In this document: positions 18,238-28,800 of the stretch, piece after piece
Numbering within the stretch: the stretch's first letter is position 1
Layout: the number at the start of each line of letters is the position of its first letter
DNA from: Ectobacillus panaciterrae DSM 19096
Lineage (GTDB): Bacteria > Bacillota > Bacilli > Bacillales > Bacillaceae_G
Reading direction: 5' to 3'
Assembly: GCF_000430785.1 (NCBI RefSeq)
Contig: NZ_AUMR01000004.1
Location: 124,001 to 188,000 of the forward strand
DNA: 64,000 nucleotides
The notes under the pieces: model-generated
Told to the model about the DNA's origin: nothing
Databases searched by the model: none
What the model saw: the letters and a program-made list of their open reading frames with translations, nothing else
Translations under genes and position numbers: made by a program

Positions 18238-18381
18238 TCAAGAAATTGGAGAATCGATTTCTGCTAGCTCGGCAATTTGTTGGTCTGGTATGTCTTGCCC
18301 TTCTCTTTCGAGATCTTTCAAGAGAAGATATGTTTCAATGTTGCCCGTCTTTGAAAACACATTCCAGGTAAACTTCAACAT
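18238..18381 (-). CDS. yqzL: Small protein YqzL
   Basis: A 47-aa ORF on the minus strand, MLKFTWNVFSKTGNIETYLLLK then an acidic tail ending in SPIS. It matches the YqzL family found between era and recO in Bacillus (the N-terminal FTW.VFS.TGNI.TYLL is the family signature). Function unknown. Start has AAGGTGG 7 nt upstream. It ends 33 nt before the recO ATG. Confidence 0.85.
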   Translation of the reverse strand: MLKFTWNVFSKTGNIETYLLLKDLEREGQDIPDQQIAELAEIDSPIS

Positions 18382-18481
18382 AAGAACCCACCTTCCTCAG
18401 TAAGCCTAGCATAGTATCCAATTTCTTTTGTTATTAAAGTGACCTTATTTGTTCATTTTCATGTGAGAAAAATTTTGTTAA

Positions 18482-20196
<1,715 letters not shown>

Positions 20197-20200
<4 letters not shown>

Positions 20201-20664
20201 CTTTCTAGTCCGTATGCATGCAGAATTTCTTTTTGCTTTTTGAACATCACTTTTTCATCTTCTTCTGTCATATGATCATAGCCTAGCAAATGCAAAAAAC
20301 CATGTACAGATAAGAAGCCGAGTTCTCTCGCAAACGAATGTCCATACTCTTCCGCCTGCTCTTTTGTACGTGGAATCGAGATAACAATATCACCCAATAA
20401 ACGAGCGGATTCTTCCCCTATAATTTCCACTTCTCCTTCACCCATATCCTCCATTGCAAATGAAATCACATCTGTCGGCTGATCTTTGCCCCGATATTGA
20501 TGGTTCAGCTCTTGAATACGTTCATTTGTCACAAATGTGATAGACATTTCAGCCTCGTCCACTTCCTCCATTTGCGCAGTCAAATTTATAAGCCCTTGAA
20601 TCATCTCAATCTGCTCTTCCTTCACTTCATTTGTCTCATCAAAAAAATCAATTATCACACTCAT
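20197..20664 (-). CDS. ybeY: Endoribonuclease / 16S rRNA maturation factor YbeY
   Basis: A 155-aa UPF0054 metalloprotein. The signature HGFLHLLGYDH supplies the three zinc-binding His. YbeY acts in 16S 3'-end maturation and late ribosome quality control, and associates with Era in several bacteria. The ATG lies 2 nt after the pgpH stop, and the stop overlaps dgkA, so this is a tight pgpH-ybeY-dgkA-cdd-era run. Confidence 0.96.
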
Positions 20665-20666
20665 GA

Positions 20667-22823
20667 TTACACCTTCTCTTCTGATAATTCCGGATATTTA
20701 ATCCTGGAGTGGAAAATGCCGTTCAGCGTTTCACACAATGTTCTCGTTACAATTTGAAGCTCTTTAAATGTTAAATCGCACTCACTGAATTGTCCGTCCT
20801 GCAAACGATCAGTAACAATCCCTTTTACAAGCTGTTCAATTTGTTCAGGTGTCGGCGCATTTAAAGAACGAACAGCAGCTTCTACGCTATCAGCAATTCC
20901 GACGATAGCGGACTCTTTAGAGCTCGCTTTCGGTCCCGGGTAACGAAACATATCCTCTGTATATTTTCCCTTATCTTGCTGTATAGCCTTATAGTAAAAG
21001 TATTTCAATAATGTAGTTCCATGATGTTCTGCTGCAATATCTATAATTTCCTTGGGAATTTTATGCTCCTGCAGCAGCTTCACACCCTGTGTTACATGTG
21101 AAATAATAATGTCACAGCTTAATTCCGGCTTGAGCCTATCGTGAGGGTTTTCAATTCCCATTTGGTTTTCAATAAAAAAATGCGGTCGCAGCGTTTTGCC
21201 GATATCATGGTAATAGGCTCCAACACGTGCCAATAACCCGTTTGCACCTACCGCTTCACAAGCAGCCTCTGATAAATTCGCAACCATAATACTATGATGA
21301 TACGTCCCGGGAGCTTCCAGCAAGATTTTCCGCAGCAGCCTATGATTTGGGCTGCCAAGCTCCATAAGTCTCATTGTAGAAACAATACCTAAGCCGCTTT
21401 CCAGGTACGGCAGAACTCCCATTGCTAAAACGGAAGAAATCAGTCCTGAAGCAGCTCCCATTAAAAGATGGAGCCCGGCTTCAAACAGTGAGAAATGACC
21501 ATTTCGCAGCAAAAGCAAAGCAGCCACTACAGCTACATTAAAAATAGAGATAAAAAGACCGGCCTGCAAAATAATGCTGCGGCGATTTTTTTCCCTTAAA
21601 AAAATGCTTGCAGACAGCGCGCTGAGCAGTATATAAATACCTACAGAATAGTTAAAAGCGCTTGTAACACCCTCGTTAAACATAATGCTCCCGCAAATAG
21701 AAAAAATCATACTTGTAAGAAATACGAAACGATCTCCAATCATTAGCTTGATTAGCATCGTTCCCATTGCTACAGGCACAATATAACCGATACCTGCATA
21801 CTCAACCTTTTGGAACAGACTGATAGTTTTCATAATTAAAATAGTAATTGTTACAATTATTGTATAGGTCAGGACATATGGCTTGTCCTCATGCTTTTGC
21901 TTGAGAAACCCTTCAAATTGTCTATAAACAAAGTACAGCAGAATAACAATTAAAATGAGCAGTCCGATAAACGGCTGCAATGCATTTTGGTTGTCTGCTA
22001 ATCCCACGAGCTTCAGCTGATCATACACTTCACGCTTAATGGTATCTCCTTCTTTAACGATGACCTGTCCCTGTAAAATATAAACAGAGTCGACAGCGCT
22101 CATTTCCAGCTGTTTGCGCTCCTTCGTTGCAACCGGATCATAGAAATAATTTGGGACAACAGCATATTGACCAAGTGAAATAATTGTTTCCTTTAAAGGT
22201 CCCGTGACATCGGCGTAACGAAGCTCATTTGCAATTTGTTTTTTCGCTAAATCGGTTTCGTTAATCTTGATTTGGGTACTCATTGAGTTGTTAACAGCCG
22301 TTACAGCAGATTCTCTTGCTGCCAGAAGCTGATCGGACGAAGCGCTCAGCAAAGCGAGCAGCCCTTGATCTGTCAGGCTTTTTGTTAAGTCATTTGGCAG
22401 CTTTTTTTTCAGTCTATCCAACTGCTCCGTAACAGATAACGGCTGAGGCTGCCCGCCTGATGAAGGAGCTCCTTTGCTCTCTTCTTTTACTTCTTTTACT
22501 GCGTCGAATACAGAATCTACAATATCAATTCTATTTTGCTTATACTCACTCCGATACGTGTACTGATCTTCCACCTTTTGAGCAGCTTCCCGTCTTTTCT
22601 TTTCAGTTGTTGCTTTGTCTTCGATTGTTATAGGCGAATGAATTGTCTTCTTAGCAATGGATAGAAGCTTAATATCGAGCTCATCTGGTTTCACATTGCT
22701 TGCAAGCGCTGCAAATAACACAATACCTAAAAGAGCATATAGAACTTTCGTAAGCACTTTGGAATACGAAAACTGCCTGATCCATAGAGAGACTTTTTGC
22801 GACCTGGACATGTTACTGTACAT
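20667..22823 (-). CDS. pgpH: 7TM-HD cyclic-di-AMP phosphodiesterase PgpH
   Basis: A 718-aa protein with one N-terminal helix (near 25-45), an extracytoplasmic 7TMR-HDED domain of about 250 residues, seven membrane helices, and a C-terminal cytoplasmic HD domain (HSIMVANLSEAA, AYYHDIGKT, HVTQGV, EHHGT). It hydrolyses the second messenger c-di-AMP. Start is the ATG at 22823 after GGGGAGAGGGG. The frame is open 48 codons further upstream, but that stretch crosses a terminator-like hairpin. Called YqfF in B. subtilis. Confidence 0.94.
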   Translation of the reverse strand: MYSNMSRSQKVSLWIRQFSYSKVLTKVLYALLGIVLFAALASNVKPDELDIKLLSIAKKTIHSPITIEDKATTEKKRREAAQKVEDQYTYRSEYKQNRIDIVDSVFDAVKEVKEESKGAPSSGGQPQPLSVTEQLDRLKKKLPNDLTKSLTDQGLLALLSASSDQLLAARESAVTAVNNSMSTQIKINETDLAKKQIANELRYADVTGPLKETIISLGQYAVVPNYFYDPVATKERKQLEMSAVDSVYILQGQVIVKEGDTIKREVYDQLKLVGLADNQNALQPFIGLLILIVILLYFVYRQFEGFLKQKHEDKPYVLTYTIIVTITILIMKTISLFQKVEYAGIGYIVPVAMGTMLIKLMIGDRFVFLTSMIFSICGSIMFNEGVTSAFNYSVGIYILLSALSASIFLREKNRRSIILQAGLFISIFNVAVVAALLLLRNGHFSLFEAGLHLLMGAASGLISSVLAMGVLPYLESGLGIVSTMRLMELGSPNHRLLRKILLEAPGTYHHSIMVANLSEAACEAVGANGLLARVGAYYHDIGKTLRPHFFIENQMGIENPHDRLKPELSCDIIISHVTQGVKLLQEHKIPKEIIDIAAEHHGTTLLKYFYYKAIQQDKGKYTEDMFRYPGPKASSKESAIVGIADSVEAAVRSLNAPTPEQIEQLVKGIVTDRLQDGQFSECDLTFKELQIVTRTLCETLNGIFHSRIKYPELSEEKV

Positions 22824-22888
22824 TCCCCTCTCCCCAAATAGTGTCTGCTTCAATATGAAGAGAACTTTTTTGCACAATCTTATGATAT

Positions 22889-22912
22889 AAAAAAAGCTGG
22901 TAAAAGCCAACT
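22889..22912 (-). terminator. Second terminator-like hairpin, in the pgpH leader
   Basis: On the minus strand AGTTGG, CTTTTA loop, CCAGCT, then TTTTTTTATAT. It is 28 nt downstream of the phoH terminator and 66 nt before the pgpH ATG. Could be a back-up terminator or an attenuator. Confidence 0.5.
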
Positions 22913-22939
22913 CTTTGTATATATTCTCTTCCCTTATGT

Positions 22940-22967
22940 AAAAAAAATGACCCTGAAACAGGGTCAT
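22940..22967 (-). terminator. Terminator after phoH
   Basis: ATGACCCTG, TTT-type loop, CAGGGTCAT, followed on the minus strand by eight Ts. The phoH stop TGA is inside the stem. It makes full phoH-pgpH co-transcription unlikely. Confidence 0.85.
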
Positions 22968-23923
22968 TCGCCTTTATCATAAGCTTCAATTATACGCTGC
23001 ACAATCGGATGGCGCACAACATCTGCTTGCTCTAAAACGATAAACGATATTCCCGAAACATCCTTTAAAATAGAAGTCACAACGGAAAGTCCGGATTTCA
23101 CACCCTTTGGCAAATCCACTTGAGACGGATCGCCAGTAATGACCATCTTAGACCCAAAGCCAAGGCGCGTCAAAAACATTTTCATTTGTGCACCGGTCGT
23201 ATTTTGCGCTTCATCCAAAATTACGTAAGAGTCGTCTAATGTCCGCCCGCGCATATAAGCAAGAGGCGCTATTTCAATGGTTCCGCGCTCAATCATACGC
23301 TGTGTATGTTCCTGCCCTAAAATATCATGCAAAGCATCATAAAGCGGACGCAAATATGGATCTACCTTTTCTTTTAAATCACCCGGCAAAAATCCGAGAC
23401 TTTCACCCGCTTCTACAGCCGGCCTTGTTAAAATAATCTTTTTAACTGAACCGTTTTTCAGAGCACGAATCGCCATTACAACAGCCAGATACGTTTTTCC
23501 CGTGCCGGCCGGTCCGATTCCGAATACAACATCATTCTTTTTCATCGCATGAATGTATTGACGCTGCCCCATTGTTTTTACATGAATCGGCTTTCCTTTT
23601 GCGTTTTTCAACAGCTCTTCTACATATAAATCTTCAAAGTGCTCCAGCTTTCCATTTTGACCCAATTGCAGAGCATACGCGACATCGCGTCCAGAAATGG
23701 AAACCCCTTTTCGGATGATTGCAAGCAACCGCTGTAAAATTTCTTCTACAAGCTTCACAGCTTCCTCAGAGCCGGAAACAAGCACCGTTTCACCTCTTGT
23801 AATAATTGATACATGCAGCTCACGCTCAATAATCTTCAAGTTTGCATCTTGAATACCAAACAGCGCAGCTGCTTCATTAGGATTTTCCACTTGTTGTTTA
23901 ATCTCTACTAATTGTTCGGCCAT
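22964..23923 (-). CDS. phoH: PhoH-family ATPase (PhoH/PhoL)
   Basis: A 319-aa P-loop ATPase. N-terminal about 100 residues resemble a KH-like or PIN-neighbouring region. The ATPase core carries GPAGTGKTYLAV (Walker A), ILDEAQN (Walker B) and TGDPSQVDLP. Family members are linked to RNA metabolism and ribosome-associated processes; the exact activity is not established. It follows yqfD by 3 nt. Confidence 0.93.
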   Translation of the reverse strand: MAEQLVEIKQQVENPNEAAALFGIQDANLKIIERELHVSIITRGETVLVSGSEEAVKLVEEILQRLLAIIRKGVSISGRDVAYALQLGQNGKLEHFEDLYVEELLKNAKGKPIHVKTMGQRQYIHAMKKNDVVFGIGPAGTGKTYLAVVMAIRALKNGSVKKIILTRPAVEAGESLGFLPGDLKEKVDPYLRPLYDALHDILGQEHTQRMIERGTIEIAPLAYMRGRTLDDSYVILDEAQNTTGAQMKMFLTRLGFGSKMVITGDPSQVDLPKGVKSGLSVVTSILKDVSGISFIVLEQADVVRHPIVQRIIEAYDKGE

Positions 23924-23926
23924 TAC

Positions 23927-25126
23927 TCAATCTCCTTGAATATTGGATTCCGTGATCGGTTGGATTTCAGCTATATTTTCAATCACTTTAAAATATAAAG
24001 ATAACTTTAATGTACCATTCTCTACGCGCTTGTGCAAAACTTTTTCACCTAAGATAGCTGCATTCCCTTCCAATTTTTTCTTCAATTCCTTTTCCGCCAT
24101 TTCTTTCCCAACCTCAAGAGCTTGCTTCTCTGTATACTCGCGCATCGCTTCCTCTTCCTCCCGGACGGTCACCTTTTCATACGCAATCGGAAGCGTCCAG
24201 CGAAGAAAATGCACATGATACGTCATTGCATCTTCTTTATATCGCTTGTACTTATTTTTTTCAAACCCCCATACTTTTATCTTAAAACTGCCGAATTTTA
24301 TGTAGTGTTTTTGAAAAAATTCGCCGGTATATACTTGGAATAAGGTTTTGAGCGGAACATCTATTTCCGAATCGTACCATGTTTCTCCGAAAATAATTCC
24401 TTTGGCAGGGACCACAGTCGGACTATCCTCTTTTCCGAATATACCGGAAACTAAGAGTTGCCCTTTCTCAACATGTTCATTTTTCGTTACCATAATTTTC
24501 CCCTGCTCTACAAACATCTTTTGAATAACAGCTTCTTTTCTTGCAACTAAATGCCGAGGGGAAAGGACTTCTTCTTTTTCCGGCTCATTTTTCTCCACAA
24601 CTTGGAAATGGTACGTTGTTCCCCTGAGTTCTACTCCTACCCATGTTATCGAGCTGACGTTATTGGTTAAGTACCGCTGAATCGTTTCTACATCAGGAAG
24701 CTGAAATTGCATCTTCCCGCGCGTTACTCCCATCTTCTCCAATTCCTTGGCAATCATGTATTCCGTTTCTGGTTTTGCACCTTTAATCTCCACATTCCAC
24801 ACCATATTGGAAAGCATGATAAGGAGTGCGAAAAAAGCAACAAATCCAATTAAAAATCCGCTATTTCTCAGCAGCCGCTTTTGCCAAAACGGAAAACCGT
24901 AACGCCCGATGAATTTTAAATCACATTCATATTTACGAAAAACAGGACGGAGACGATGCACATCCTTTACATACATATGAAAAGTCAATGTATCGTCTCC
25001 CACTCTTCTTACATTCCAAATATGCATATTTATCCGTACACATTCATTTAAAAAGCGCTCTGCCCCCCGTCCGCTCAACCGTACCTTAACATGTCCAAGA
25101 AAGATGGTAACCCATTGATTTTTCAT
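23927..25126 (-). CDS. yqfD: Sporulation protein YqfD
   Basis: A 399-aa protein with one membrane helix near residues 88-108. A basic N-terminal domain precedes it (WVTIFLGHVKVRLSGRG). A long extracytoplasmic part follows, including a POTRA-like start and KNEPEKEEV..HLVARKEAVI. The whole pattern matches stage IV-type YqfD of spore formers. In B. subtilis yqfCD is mother-cell expressed; the molecular role is not known. It is paired with yqfC 12 nt upstream. Confidence 0.92.
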   Translation of the reverse strand: MKNQWVTIFLGHVKVRLSGRGAERFLNECVRINMHIWNVRRVGDDTLTFHMYVKDVHRLRPVFRKYECDLKFIGRYGFPFWQKRLLRNSGFLIGFVAFFALLIMLSNMVWNVEIKGAKPETEYMIAKELEKMGVTRGKMQFQLPDVETIQRYLTNNVSSITWVGVELRGTTYHFQVVEKNEPEKEEVLSPRHLVARKEAVIQKMFVEQGKIMVTKNEHVEKGQLLVSGIFGKEDSPTVVPAKGIIFGETWYDSEIDVPLKTLFQVYTGEFFQKHYIKFGSFKIKVWGFEKNKYKRYKEDAMTYHVHFLRWTLPIAYEKVTVREEEEAMREYTEKQALEVGKEMAEKELKKKLEGNAAILGEKVLHKRVENGTLKLSLYFKVIENIAEIQPITESNIQGD

Positions 25127-25138
25127 GCCACTCCCCCA

Positions 25139-25417
25139 TTACTCATCTAGAAATAAGACTTGTTCAATCGTTCCTTCAAGCAAGAGCTCTTCTGGGAGTA
25201 TAGTCTTGATGACAAAGGAGCTGCCTTTAATTAAAAGCTGTCCTTGCTTTAGCAGCAAGCGCACTTCCGTATCTGAAAACACAAGCAAGCCTCTGTGATT
25301 TTCTATATAAATATGAATTTGTCCAATTAAGGTGATGCGCGGAAGATCCATTAACACATCCGCAGGCAGGTCCATCTTCTTTGTCATCCAACTTTTCATT
25401 TGTTGCAGCTTTCTCAC
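25139..25417 (-). CDS. yqfC: Sporulation protein YqfC
   Basis: A 92-aa protein of the YabP/YqfC family: LPADVLMDLPRITLIGQIHIYIENHRGLLVFSD, then LLLKQGQLLIKG. YabP relatives are spore assembly proteins. Start is the GTG at 25417, supported by GAGGGGGG. The 6 codons before it are unconserved. A sigma-E-like promoter lies just upstream. Confidence 0.92.
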   Translation of the reverse strand: MRKLQQMKSWMTKKMDLPADVLMDLPRITLIGQIHIYIENHRGLLVFSDTEVRLLLKQGQLLIKGSSFVIKTILPEELLLEGTIEQVLFLDE

Positions 25418-25438
25418 GGAAGACCCCCCTCTCATCTC

Positions 25439-25466
25439 ATATGTATGAAGAAAAGGGAATATCTAT
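25439..25466 (-). promoter_or_regulatory. Candidate sigma-E promoter of yqfCD
   Basis: On the minus strand ATA, 16-nt spacer, CATACATAT, close to the sigma-E pattern ATA-N16-CATANNNT. Its position 22 nt before the yqfC GTG is suitable, and yqfCD is known to be sigma-E controlled in B. subtilis. Confidence 0.5.
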
Positions 25467-25482
25467 CACCGAAAAAGAAAAA

Positions 25483-25524
25483 AGCATAAAAAAACGCCTC
25501 ATTGATGAGGCGTTTTTTTATGCT
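25483..25524 (-). terminator. Terminator after yqeY
   Basis: A near-perfect 20-bp inverted repeat, AGCATAAAAAAACGCCTCAT and its complement, with a 2-nt centre. It contains the last yqeY codons and ends in T7. It may work in both directions but only yqeY ends here. Confidence 0.9.
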
Positions 25525-25961
25525 AGCAACTGTGAAACAAGCTGATTGACTAATGAACCGTCTGCTTTTCCTTTTACTTTAGGAATCACAGCGCCCATTA
25601 CTTTACCCATATCGGCTTTGGAAGCTGCACCTGTCTCAGCAATCGCTTGCTTAATAACAGCAATAAGCTCTTCTTCACTAAGCTGCTTCGGCAAGTACGC
25701 TTCTAAAACCGTCATTTCGTCTTTTACTTTATTCACAAGGTCTTCACGACCCGCTTTTTCAAATTCGAGGAGGGAGTCTTTTCGCTGCTTTACCTCGCGA
25801 GTTAAGACTGTGAGCTCTTCTTCGTCCGTTAAAGCTCGTTGCAGCTTAATCTCTTCGTTTTTTAAAGCAGCCTTTACCATGCGAATCACGGTAAGCTTTT
25901 CTTTTTCTTTACTCTTCATCGCTTGTTTCATATCATCGTTTAAAAGATCGAGAAGACTCAT
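25518..25961 (-). CDS. yqeY: GatB/YqeY domain protein
   Basis: A 147-aa all-helical protein homologous to the tail domain of the GatB amidotransferase subunit: [21 protein letters not shown] at the start and a C-terminal [25 protein letters not shown]. It is presumed to touch tRNA, but no function is proven. It follows rpsU by 14 nt and shares its transcript. Confidence 0.93.
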   Translation of the reverse strand: MSLLDLLNDDMKQAMKSKEKEKLTVIRMVKAALKNEEIKLQRALTDEEELTVLTREVKQRKDSLLEFEKAGREDLVNKVKDEMTVLEAYLPKQLSEEELIAVIKQAIAETGAASKADMGKVMGAVIPKVKGKADGSLVNQLVSQLLA

Positions 25962-25975
25962 AACTACACCCTCTC

Positions 25976-26149
25976 TTAGAATTTACGCTTTCTAGCTGCT
26001 TCGGATTTCTTCTTGCGCTTTACGCTTGGCTTTTCGTAAAATTCGCGTTTTCTTGCTTCTGCAAGTGTACCAGTTTTGGAAACTGAACGCTTGAAACGGC
26101 GAAGTGCATCCTCTAAAGACTCGTTTTTGCGAACGACTGTTTTAGACAT
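25976..26149 (-). CDS. rpsU: 30S ribosomal protein S21
   Basis: A 57-aa, very basic [23 protein letters not shown] at the start, [19 protein letters not shown] and a KRKF end. This is the full S21 family pattern. S21 binds near the anti-Shine-Dalgarno end of 16S rRNA. Start is the ATG at 26149 with AGGGAGGG upstream. It heads the rpsU-yqeY unit. Confidence 0.97.
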
Positions 26150-26289
26150 TATTCTTTCCCTCCCTCCGAAACATCCACTTACACTAATCTAGGGCATGCA
26201 AAAGAAACACTTCTTCAGCATGTCTTCTAAAATTATAATACATTTAACTCCGCTTGGTCAACAGTTCTGTAAAGAAAACTTCATTGACA

Positions 26290-26597
26290 CCAACGAAAAG
26301 CGGAATCGGCTTGTTCAGCTCCGGAAGGCAGAGGTTCTTTGCCCAAAAAGGCGCTTTTTGCCTTTATGGGCGAAGGTTCTCTGACAGGAGGAGCTAGACA
26401 CAACCGAAAAACGGAGCCGGCTCGCTCAGGCACAGAGCATAAGGTTCTCCGCCCTCAAATACGCTTTTTGTCTTTGTGTGGCGGAGGTTCTTATGCGGCA
26501 GGGCCTTGCCGGCGGAGTTAGACACAACGAAAAGCGGAATCGGCTTGTTCAGCTCTGGAAGGCAGAGGTTCTTTGCCCGAAAAGGCGCTTTTTCCAA
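26290..26597 (+). repeat. Dispersed repeat family 2, tandem array of three units
   Basis: Gap between deoC and rpsU. Three head-to-tail units start at about 26294, 26404 and 26528. Each begins GAAAARCGGARYCGGCT, continues GAGGTTCTTTGCCC, then a central AAAAAGGCGCTTTTTGCC palindrome, [16 protein letters not shown], and ends GGAGYTAGACACAAC. The third is cut short after AAAGGCGCTTTTTCC, next to the deoC terminator. 26150-26290 shows nothing I can name apart from the presumed rpsU promoter region. Confidence 0.8.
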
Positions 26598-26624
26598 ATA
26601 AAAAAGAGAGACACAGGGTCTCTT
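26598..26624 (-). terminator. Terminator after deoC
   Basis: On the minus strand AGAGAC, CCTGT loop, GTCTCT, then CTTTTTT. Confidence 0.7.
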
Positions 26625-27288
26625 AATAATCTGTTGCAGCTGTTTTGCCGCTTACAAGCAGTACGCCGGAACTTGTTCCGATACGTGTTGCTCCTGCTTG
26701 TACCATAGCATCCATACCAGCTGCATCGCGAACGCCGCCGGAAGCTTTCACGCCGATGTCAGGTCCTACCGTTTTTCTCATAAGAGCTATATCCTCTACT
26801 GTTGCACCGCCTGTAGAGAAGCCAGTAGATGTTTTAACGAAGTCTGCACCGGCTTTTACAGATAATTCACATGCACGAATTTTTTCTTCTTCTGTCAGTA
26901 AACATGTTTCAATAATGACTTTTACTAATGCTTTTCCTTTTGCAGCTTCTACTACAGCGCGGATGTCGCGCTCTACAAGCTCATCATTTTTATCTTTTAA
27001 TGCACCGATATTGATAACCATATCAACTTCTGTCGCGCCTTTTGCGATTGCATCTGTTGTTTCAAATGCTTTTGTTTCAGGTGTATTCGCTCCAAGAGGG
27101 AAGCCGATTACTGTACATACTTTTACGTCTGTGCCGTTTAAGATTTGCGCTGCCGTTTCTACCCAAGTAGGGTTTACGCATACAGAAGCAAAATCGTGCT
27201 GCTTCGCCTCTTCACAAAGTGTCACAATTGCATCCTTTTTTGTATCTGCCTTTAATAATGTGTGGTCAATTAATTTTGCGTACTTCAT
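26623..27288 (-). CDS. deoC: Deoxyribose-phosphate aldolase
   Basis: DeoC splits deoxyribose-5-phosphate into glyceraldehyde-3-phosphate and acetaldehyde in deoxynucleoside breakdown. The 221-aa TIM barrel has the Schiff-base lysine in [12 protein letters not shown], a second Lys in [10 protein letters not shown], and [12 protein letters not shown]. It stands alone here between mtaB and rpsU, unlike the deoC-nupC-pdp operon of B. subtilis. A possible operator lies in its leader. Confidence 0.96.
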   Translation of the reverse strand: MKYAKLIDHTLLKADTKKDAIVTLCEEAKQHDFASVCVNPTWVETAAQILNGTDVKVCTVIGFPLGANTPETKAFETTDAIAKGATEVDMVINIGALKDKNDELVERDIRAVVEAAKGKALVKVIIETCLLTEEEKIRACELSVKAGADFVKTSTGFSTGGATVEDIALMRKTVGPDIGVKASGGVRDAAGMDAMVQAGATRIGTSSGVLLVSGKTAATDY

Positions 27289-27328
27289 TCTTTTACCCCC
27301 TTCTCATGCTATGTATGTCAGTTGTTAG

Positions 27329-27360
27329 TTGTCTGACAACCTCAATCGTTAATCATTATA
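27329..27360 (-). promoter_or_regulatory. deoC -10 element and candidate operator
   Basis: On the minus strand TATAAT at 27360-27355. About 15 nt downstream is the perfect palindrome TTGTC-A-GACAA (27329-27339), next to a related half-site TGTCAGTTGTT at 27316-27326. The -35 region is poor. A GntR- or DeoR-type repressor could bind here. Confidence 0.45.
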
Positions 27361-27416
27361 ACATAAAAATTTTTTGTTTCATATCTTAAGTTTTCCCAAG
27401 GAATATGCTTCATGCA

Positions 27417-27450
27417 CAAAAAAGCGCGCAAAATAATTTTGCACGCTTTT
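27417..27450 (-). terminator. Terminator after mtaB
   Basis: AAAAGCGCGCAAAAT pairs with ATTTTGCACGCTTTT, one mismatch, then TTTTTTG on the minus strand. Ends the long hrcA-dnaK-mtaB transcript. Confidence 0.85.
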
Positions 27451-27452
27451 CT

Positions 27453-28796
27453 TTATGCGCTGGCTGACTCTGTTTCTGAAGCAATCTCTTCAAGCACACG
27501 TACGAACTGACCTTCATTATACGGGTAGCCCGCTTTTGCGATCTTTACCTTTACAAGCTTTCCAATCAATTCCTCAGGTCCGTCCAATAATACTTTTAAA
27601 TAGTTATCCGTGTAGCCGACAAGAAGCCCGTCTGCATTATATTCTTCCGGAATAATTTCAAGCACTTCTCCTTCAAATGCAGAAGCATACTCTTTTGCAA
27701 GCTGATCTGATAACGCAATTAAGCGATGAACGCGTTCATTTTTCACTTCTTCCGGAACTTGTTCATCCATGCGTGCAGCAGGCGTACCAGTACGTTTTGA
27801 ATAAGGGAATACGTGCAGCTCAGAGAAACGATTATCTTTAATAAAATTGAAAGTTTCCATAAATTCTTCCTCTGTTTCGCCAGGGAAGCCGACAATTACG
27901 TCAGATGTAACCGCAAGACCCGGAAGAGCTTCCTTCAAACGGTCTAAGCGTTCTTTAAAGAATTCCATCGTGTACTTGCGGCGCATACGCTTTAGCACTG
28001 TGTTAGAGCCGGATTGCAGCGGAATATGCAAGTGACGTACTACAACTTTAGAGTTACGAAGCACTTCAATAACTTCATCCGTAATTTGGCTCGCTTCAAT
28101 AGAAGAGATACGAAGGCGTTTCAAGCCTTTTACTTGCGCTTCCATATCGCGAAGAAGCATGGCAAGGTTGTAGTTCTTCATATCTTCGCCGTATCCGCCT
28201 GTATGAATCCCGGTTAAAACGATTTCCTTATACCCAGCATCCACAAGCTGCTGTGCTTGATGAATGACTTCTTGCGGATCGCGGGAGCGCATTAAACCGC
28301 GCGCCCAAGGAATGATACAGAACGTACAGAAATTGTTGCAGCCTTCTTGAATTTTCAAGGATGCGCGAGTGCGGTCTGTAAAATACGGTACGTCAAGCTC
28401 TTCGTATACACGTGTTTTCATAATATTGCGCACTGCATTAATTGGCTGGCGTTCATTTTTATATTCTTCAATGTATCCAAGCATTTTGCTGCGGTCTTGT
28501 GTACCAACTACGATGTCCACGCCTGGGATTGCCATAATTTCAGCGGGAGATGTTTGTGCATAGCACCCTGTTACGCAAATAACCGCATCCGGATTTTGAC
28601 GCACAGCGCGGCGAATAACCTGACGGCTCTTCTTATCCCCTGTGTTTGTTACTGTACATGTATTAATTACATACACATCAGCCGTACGCTCGAACTCAGT
28701 TCTTTCGTAGCCGGCTTCTTTAAACAGCTGCCAAATCGCTTCTGTTTCATAATGGTTTACTTTACAACCTAGTGTATGAAACGCAACTGTTGCCAT
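27453..28796 (-). CDS. mtaB: tRNA t6A37 methylthiotransferase MtaB
   Basis: MtaB converts t6A at position 37 of ANN-reading tRNAs into ms2t6A. The 447-aa protein has the N-terminal UPF0004 domain with its cluster cysteines (TLGCKVN, INTCTVTN, VTGCYAQ), the radical-SAM motif GCNNFCTFCIIPWARG, and a C-terminal TRAM domain (GLLVGYTDNYLKVLL). Called YqeV in B. subtilis. It starts 5 nt after the rsmE stop and is the last gene of the heat-shock cluster. Confidence 0.96.
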   Translation of the reverse strand: MATVAFHTLGCKVNHYETEAIWQLFKEAGYERTEFERTADVYVINTCTVTNTGDKKSRQVIRRAVRQNPDAVICVTGCYAQTSPAEIMAIPGVDIVVGTQDRSKMLGYIEEYKNERQPINAVRNIMKTRVYEELDVPYFTDRTRASLKIQEGCNNFCTFCIIPWARGLMRSRDPQEVIHQAQQLVDAGYKEIVLTGIHTGGYGEDMKNYNLAMLLRDMEAQVKGLKRLRISSIEASQITDEVIEVLRNSKVVVRHLHIPLQSGSNTVLKRMRRKYTMEFFKERLDRLKEALPGLAVTSDVIVGFPGETEEEFMETFNFIKDNRFSELHVFPYSKRTGTPAARMDEQVPEEVKNERVHRLIALSDQLAKEYASAFEGEVLEIIPEEYNADGLLVGYTDNYLKVLLDGPEELIGKLVKVKIAKAGYPYNEGQFVRVLEEIASETESASA

Positions 28797-28800
28797 ACCA

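Noticed and set aside
26645-27328. 227-aa plus-strand ORF
   Set aside because: Lies antisense to deoC, which has full family signatures. The frame is open only because of codon bias on the other strand.
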